Assembly (NCBI GenBank): GCA_007118445.1
Contig: SKRP01000065.1
Coordinates: forward strand, 1 to 9,806
Direction: 5' to 3'
DNA from: Natronohydrobacter sp.
Lineage (GTDB): Bacteria > Pseudomonadota > Alphaproteobacteria > Rhodobacterales > Rhodobacteraceae
Length of the DNA stretch: 9,806 nucleotides
Part shown: piece by piece, positions 7,242 to 9,806 of the stretch
How the letters are laid out: each line of letters starts with the position of its first letter
How positions within the stretch are numbered: position 1 is the first letter of the stretch
Notes under the pieces: model-generated
Told to the model about the DNA's origin: nothing
What the model saw: only the letters and a program-made list of their open reading frames with translations
Database searches by the model: none
Made by a program: the position numbers and the translations under genes

Positions 7242-7769
7242 ATGGCAGTCAGACAGGTGATCTTCGCTGCAATGGGTGCCGCGACCCTGACGCTCGGGGC
7301 CTGTGCGGACCCGGATAGCCCGATCCTGATGCACGCAGCCGCCGAACAGCGCGGGCCGGATGAATTCTCGATCCTGCCCACCCGGCCGCTGGAAATGCCC
7401 CCCAGCCTGTCGGACCTGCCCGAACCCAATCCCGGCGGCGTCAACCGCGTCGATCCGCAGCCCATGGCCGATATCGCGCGCGCCTTGGGTGGCAACCCGG
7501 CCGCCGCGATGGCACCGGGGGCCGTGGATGGCGGGATCGTCAACCATGCCAGCCGTTTCGGGCGCGATGCGGGCATTCGCGACCAGCTTGCCGCCGAGGA
7601 TCTGGCACATCGCCAGCGCAATCGCGGGCGGCTGCTGGAGCGCATGTTCGCGGTCAATGTCTATCACAATGCCTATCAGCATATGTGGCTCGACAAATAT
7701 GCCGAACTGGAACGCTGGCGCCGCGCCGGGGTGCAGACACCAAGCGCTCCGCCTCCGCCTTCCGAGTGA
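7242..7769 (+). CDS. DUF3035 lipoprotein, BamF-like subunit of the outer-membrane BAM complex
   Basis: A 175-residue lipoprotein. Residues 1-21 form a type II signal peptide ending in LGAC with Cys21 as the lipidation site. The mature part carries the DUF3035 core GPDEFSILPTRPLEMPPS (38-55), followed by LPEPNPGG (59-66) and VDPQPMADIARALGG (70-84). DUF3035 proteins were described in Caulobacter as BamF, a lipoprotein subunit of the beta-barrel assembly machine carrying a motif related to BamC. The C-terminal part (about 108-163) is charged and probably helical, with a Pro-rich tail. AGGGGGT at 7231-7237 selects the ATG at 7242; the frame is open from 7215, but earlier starts would lengthen the signal peptide n-region without their own site. 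It follows lspA by 102 bases, and I see no convincing promoter in that gap. Confidence 0.85.
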   Translation: MAVRQVIFAAMGAATLTLGACADPDSPILMHAAAEQRGPDEFSILPTRPLEMPPSLSDLPEPNPGGVNRVDPQPMADIARALGGNPAAAMAPGAVDGGIVNHASRFGRDAGIRDQLAAEDLAHRQRNRGRLLERMFAVNVYHNAYQHMWLDKYAELERWRRAGVQTPSAPPPPSE

Positions 7770-7789
7770 TCCCGGTCTGCCGCTCAGAG

Positions 7790-7816
7790 TTGACCTTGCG
7801 TAATCTGTGCTATCCT
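7790..7816 (+). promoter_or_regulatory. Promoter-like sequence for the DUF4399 gene
   Basis: TTGACC at 7790-7795 is followed after 15 bases by TATCCT at 7811-7816. The -10 is preceded by TGC, giving an extended -10 (TGnTATCCT) that can compensate for the short spacer. The start codon follows about 38 bases later, which suggests that the DUF4399 gene can be transcribed separately from lspA and the DUF3035 gene. Confidence 0.4.
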
Positions 7817-7854
7817 TTCACCTGCAGCATTCCGCTGCGAGAGGGAGGACTGAC

Positions 7855-8307
7855 ATGCAAAAACTGTCTGCGGCCACGACTGGCCTGATCTTCGCTGCAT
7901 CTGCCGCGTTTTCTGACGGCCATGATCACGACCATGACCATATGGCGCGCACCCCTGCGCCCGAGGGCGCGATGGTCTATTTCATAGGGCTTGAGGATGG
8001 CGCGACGGTCACGAACCCGGTGACGCTGCATTTCGGCGCGCGCGGTATCGGGATTGCGCCTGCCAATGTCGAATGGCCCGATACCGGACATCACCACCTG
8101 CTGATCAATCTCGACCCTGCCGAGGTCGAGATGGAATTCGGCCTGCCTGCGGATGCGCAGCATATCCATTTCGGCGGCGGCCAGACCGAGGTCACGCTGG
8201 ACCTGCCCGAGGGGACGCATACCATGTTCCTGCTGATGGGCGATCACAACCATGTCCCGCATGAGCCGCCGATCATGTCCGAAGTGCTGACGATCACGGT
8301 CGAATGA
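7855..8307 (+). CDS. Exported His-rich DUF4399 domain protein
   Basis: A 150-residue protein with a cleavable signal peptide (about 1-20, cleavage near AFS/DG), so probably periplasmic. Immediately after the cleavage site is the His-Asp repeat HDHDHDH (23-29). The rest matches DUF4399: a short beta-rich domain with VYFIGLEDGATVTNPV (41-56), DTGHHHLLIN (76-85), HIHFGGGQTE (103-112) and GTHTMFLLMGDHNHVPHEPP (120-139). Function is unknown to me. The number of conserved histidines (His79-81, 103, 105, 122, 131, 133, 136) suggests metal binding, perhaps copper or zinc, but this is inference. Strong Shine-Dalgarno GGGAGGA at 7843-7849 supports the ATG at 7855. It lies between the BamF-like gene and the M16 peptidase gene, with a promoter-like sequence before it and a hairpin after it, so it may be its own transcription unit. 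Confidence 0.87.
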   Translation: MQKLSAATTGLIFAASAAFSDGHDHDHDHMARTPAPEGAMVYFIGLEDGATVTNPVTLHFGARGIGIAPANVEWPDTGHHHLLINLDPAEVEMEFGLPADAQHIHFGGGQTEVTLDLPEGTHTMFLLMGDHNHVPHEPPIMSEVLTITVE

Positions 8308-8315
8308 TGTCGCAA

Positions 8316-8339
8316 CCCGCTCACGCTTGCGTGGGCGGG
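8316..8339 (+). terminator. Stem-loop after the DUF4399 gene, possible intrinsic terminator
   Basis: CCCGCTCACGC (8316-8326) pairs with GCGTGGGCGGG (8329-8339) over 11 positions with one G-U pair and a minimal loop. It begins 9 bases after the DUF4399 stop. The stem is strong, but only CTT follows rather than a U-tract, so termination may be partial or the hairpin may instead protect the 3' end. Confidence 0.5.
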
Positions 8340-8352
8340 CTTGAATCCCGCC
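8334..8352 (+). repeat. Alternative inverted repeat overlapping the terminator stem
   Basis: GGCGGG (8334-8339), the distal part of the terminator-like stem, can also pair with CCCGCC (8347-8352) across a 7-base loop. The two hairpins cannot form together. The arrangement is directly visible; any regulatory use is inference. Part of this repeat overlaps a weak promoter candidate for the M16 gene (TTGAAT at 8341-8346, TAGCTT at 8363-8368). Confidence 0.35.
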
Positions 8353-8395
8353 GCGCGGACAGTAGCTTGCGAAAAAACCATTTCGGAGGATAAAG

Positions 8396-9739
8396 ATGTT
8401 CGCGCGCAGCCTGTTTCTTGCCGCCGCTGTTGTGCTCGGCGGCCTTGTCGCCGCCCAGGCCAGCCCGGTCACGCATGCCACGCTGGATAACGGGTTGCAG
8501 GTCGTGGTGATCGAGGATCGCCGCGCACCCGTTGTCGTGCATATGGTCTGGTATCCGGTCGGCGCTGCGGATGAACCGCCCCTGCAATCGGGCATCGCGC
8601 ATTTTCTCGAACATCTGATGTTCAAGGGCACGGATACGCGCGATCCGGGCGAATTTTCGGCGGTGGTCGAAGCCAATGGCGGGCGCGACAATGCGTTTAC
8701 CTCGTGGGATTACACAGGGTATTTTCAGCGCGTGGCCTCGGACCGGCTGGGGCTGATGATGGAAATGGAAGCGGACAGGATGCAGAACCTGTCTTTCACC
8801 GAGGCCGAATGGCGGCCCGAACGCGATGTTATCCTCGAAGAACGGGGTCAGGTGCTTGAAAGCCGGGTAGGGGCACAATTCAACGAAGCGCTTCTGGCGG
8901 CGCTCTTCAAGGAACACCCTTACGGTGTGCCGATTATCGGCTGGCGGCATGACATGGCCCGGTTGACCGGCGACATGGCGATGGATTTCTACGCCACCCA
9001 TTACGGCCCGAATAACGCGATCCTTGTCATTGCGGGCGATGTCGACGCGGCAGATGCGCTGGCGCTCGCCGAACAGCATTACGGCCCGATCCCGCCCAAC
9101 CCGGCGGCCATGCGCCAGCCGCGCCCGTCCGAGCCGCCGCATCTGGCTGCGCGGCGTCTGGTGATGGAAGATGCGCGTGTCGGCAACCCCTCTGTCAGCC
9201 GTGTCTACAAAGTGCCACCGCGCCGAAGCGAGGACCAGTCGCAGGCGGCGGCGCTGCATATGCTCGCGGCCCTGCTGGGCGGGTCGGCCACGACATCGGT
9301 GCTGGAACGGCAGCTGAATTTCGAGGAAGGCATCGCGCTTTCGGCATGGGCCAGCTATATGGGCACGATGCGCGACTATGGCATGTTCATGATGGGCATC
9401 ACCCCGGTCGAAGACGTGTCGCTGGATGAGGCCGAAGCCGCGATGGACCGCGGTTTCGCTGAATTTCTGGAAAACGGTGTCGATCTGGAGCAGTTCGAGC
9501 GCGTGCGCCATCAGATGCGCGCCTCCGAGATCTATGCGCTGGATGACACGCAGGCGCGCGCGCGGCGCTATGGGGTGGGGCTGAGCATCGGGCTGAGCGT
9601 CGCGGATATCGAGGGCTGGATGGACGCGCTGGACGCCGTGACACCTGAAGATGTCATCGCCGCCGGGCGCGAACTGCTGGACCACCGGGCCTCTGTCACC
9701 GGCCATCTGACCCGCCCCCAAACGTCCGAGGTGAATTGA
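8396..9739 (+). CDS. Exported M16 family zinc metallopeptidase
   Basis: A 447-residue peptidase related to the processing-peptidase-like (M16B) branch. Residues 1-22 form a signal peptide (hydrophobic core, cleavage after AQA), so it is probably periplasmic. The inverted zinc motif HxxEH is intact as HFLEH (69-73): His69 and His73 bind zinc and Glu72 is the catalytic base. Glu149 in DVILEE, 76 residues after His73, is the third ligand. The N-terminal peptidase domain covers about 27-175. The M16 C-terminal domain covers about 185-425, with TGDMAMDFYATHYGPNNAIL (191-210) and VIAGDVD (211-217). The length fits single-unit M16B members, which act as dimers, often with a partner from the next gene. 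GGAGGA at 8385-8390 supports the ATG. Its TGA overlaps by one base the ATG of the next gene, so the two are translationally coupled. Natural substrates are not known. Confidence 0.95.
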   Translation: MFARSLFLAAAVVLGGLVAAQASPVTHATLDNGLQVVVIEDRRAPVVVHMVWYPVGAADEPPLQSGIAHFLEHLMFKGTDTRDPGEFSAVVEANGGRDNAFTSWDYTGYFQRVASDRLGLMMEMEADRMQNLSFTEAEWRPERDVILEERGQVLESRVGAQFNEALLAALFKEHPYGVPIIGWRHDMARLTGDMAMDFYATHYGPNNAILVIAGDVDAADALALAEQHYGPIPPNPAAMRQPRPSEPPHLAARRLVMEDARVGNPSVSRVYKVPPRRSEDQSQAAALHMLAALLGGSATTSVLERQLNFEEGIALSAWASYMGTMRDYGMFMMGITPVEDVSLDEAEAAMDRGFAEFLENGVDLEQFERVRHQMRASEIYALDDTQARARRYGVGLSIGLSVADIEGWMDALDAVTPEDVIAAGRELLDHRASVTGHLTRPQTSEVN

Positions 9740-9806
9740 TGAAACGTCTGATTGCTCTGTTCCTGCTGGTCGCTTTCCCGCTGCGCGCGGAAGTCGATAT
9801 CACCCC
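9739..9806 (+). CDS. Start of an exported protein, probably the partner M16 peptidase subunit (partial)
   Basis: Only the first 22 codons are in the window. They encode a signal peptide (Lys2, Arg3, hydrophobic core at about 4-14, cleavage near LRA/EV) followed by the start of a mature protein. GAGGTGA lies just before the ATG, which shares one base with the preceding M16 stop (ATGA-type junction in the form TGATG). In Rhodobacterales a tandem second M16 gene usually sits here, often with a degenerate zinc motif; I infer that identity from context, since no M16 motif is inside the window. Confidence 0.6.
   Translation, partial: MKRLIALFLLVAFPLRAEVDIT

Noticed and set aside
7921..7944. The CAT/GAC repetitive stretch as a DNA repeat
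   Set aside because: It simply encodes the His-Asp tract of the DUF4399 protein and is too short to treat as a separate repeat element.
8321..9721. A 466-codon minus-strand open frame opposite the M16 peptidase gene
   Set aside because: The plus-strand M16 protein is unambiguous. The antisense translation has low-complexity composition and no credible domain.

Overview
The window looks like a chromosomal segment of an alphaproteobacterium, most likely order Rhodobacterales (Roseobacter/Rhodobacter group). The basis is high GC with strong GC bias at third codon positions, the gene families present (DUF1674/SdhAF4-like, DUF3035/BamF, a cytoplasmic heparinase II/III-like protein beside purH, paired M16 peptidases) and a gene order that I recall from that order. 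No mobile element, CRISPR array, tRNA or rRNA is visible. The longest gene-free stretch is about 160 bases, at 851-1010.

Left part (1-1837). A minus-strand gene for an exported DUF3179 protein runs off the left edge. A plus-strand gene for a roughly 200-residue lipoprotein of no family I recognise diverges from it, and its DNA is clearly less GC-rich than the rest. The lipoprotein gene converges, with a 14-base gap, on a small minus-strand DUF1674 gene, a relative of the succinate dehydrogenase assembly factor SDHAF4. This left part looks the most accessory.

Middle part (1904-7139). All genes are on the plus strand: an RsmB-type rRNA m5C methyltransferase that diverges from the DUF1674 gene across 66 bases, a GTG-started heparinase II/III-like protein without a signal peptide, purH (last two steps of IMP synthesis) and lspA (lipoprotein signal peptidase). 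The heparinase-like gene, purH and lspA are closely spaced (19 and 4 bases) and probably form one transcript from a promoter-like sequence near 3213-3241.

Right part (7242-9806). These are plus-strand envelope genes: a DUF3035 lipoprotein (BamF of the outer-membrane beta-barrel assembly machine), a His-rich exported DUF4399 protein with its own promoter-like sequence, and a signal-peptide-bearing M16 zinc peptidase. The peptidase overlaps by one base the start of another exported protein, probably its M16 partner, which is cut by the right edge. LspA next to a BamF-type lipoprotein makes functional sense, since LspA processes such precursors.

I see no convincing novel defence, mobile or biosynthetic system. 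The items most worth a second look are the low-GC orphan lipoprotein, the non-exported heparinase-like protein, the His-rich DUF4399 gene within an envelope cluster, and a pair of mutually exclusive hairpins ahead of the M16 operon.
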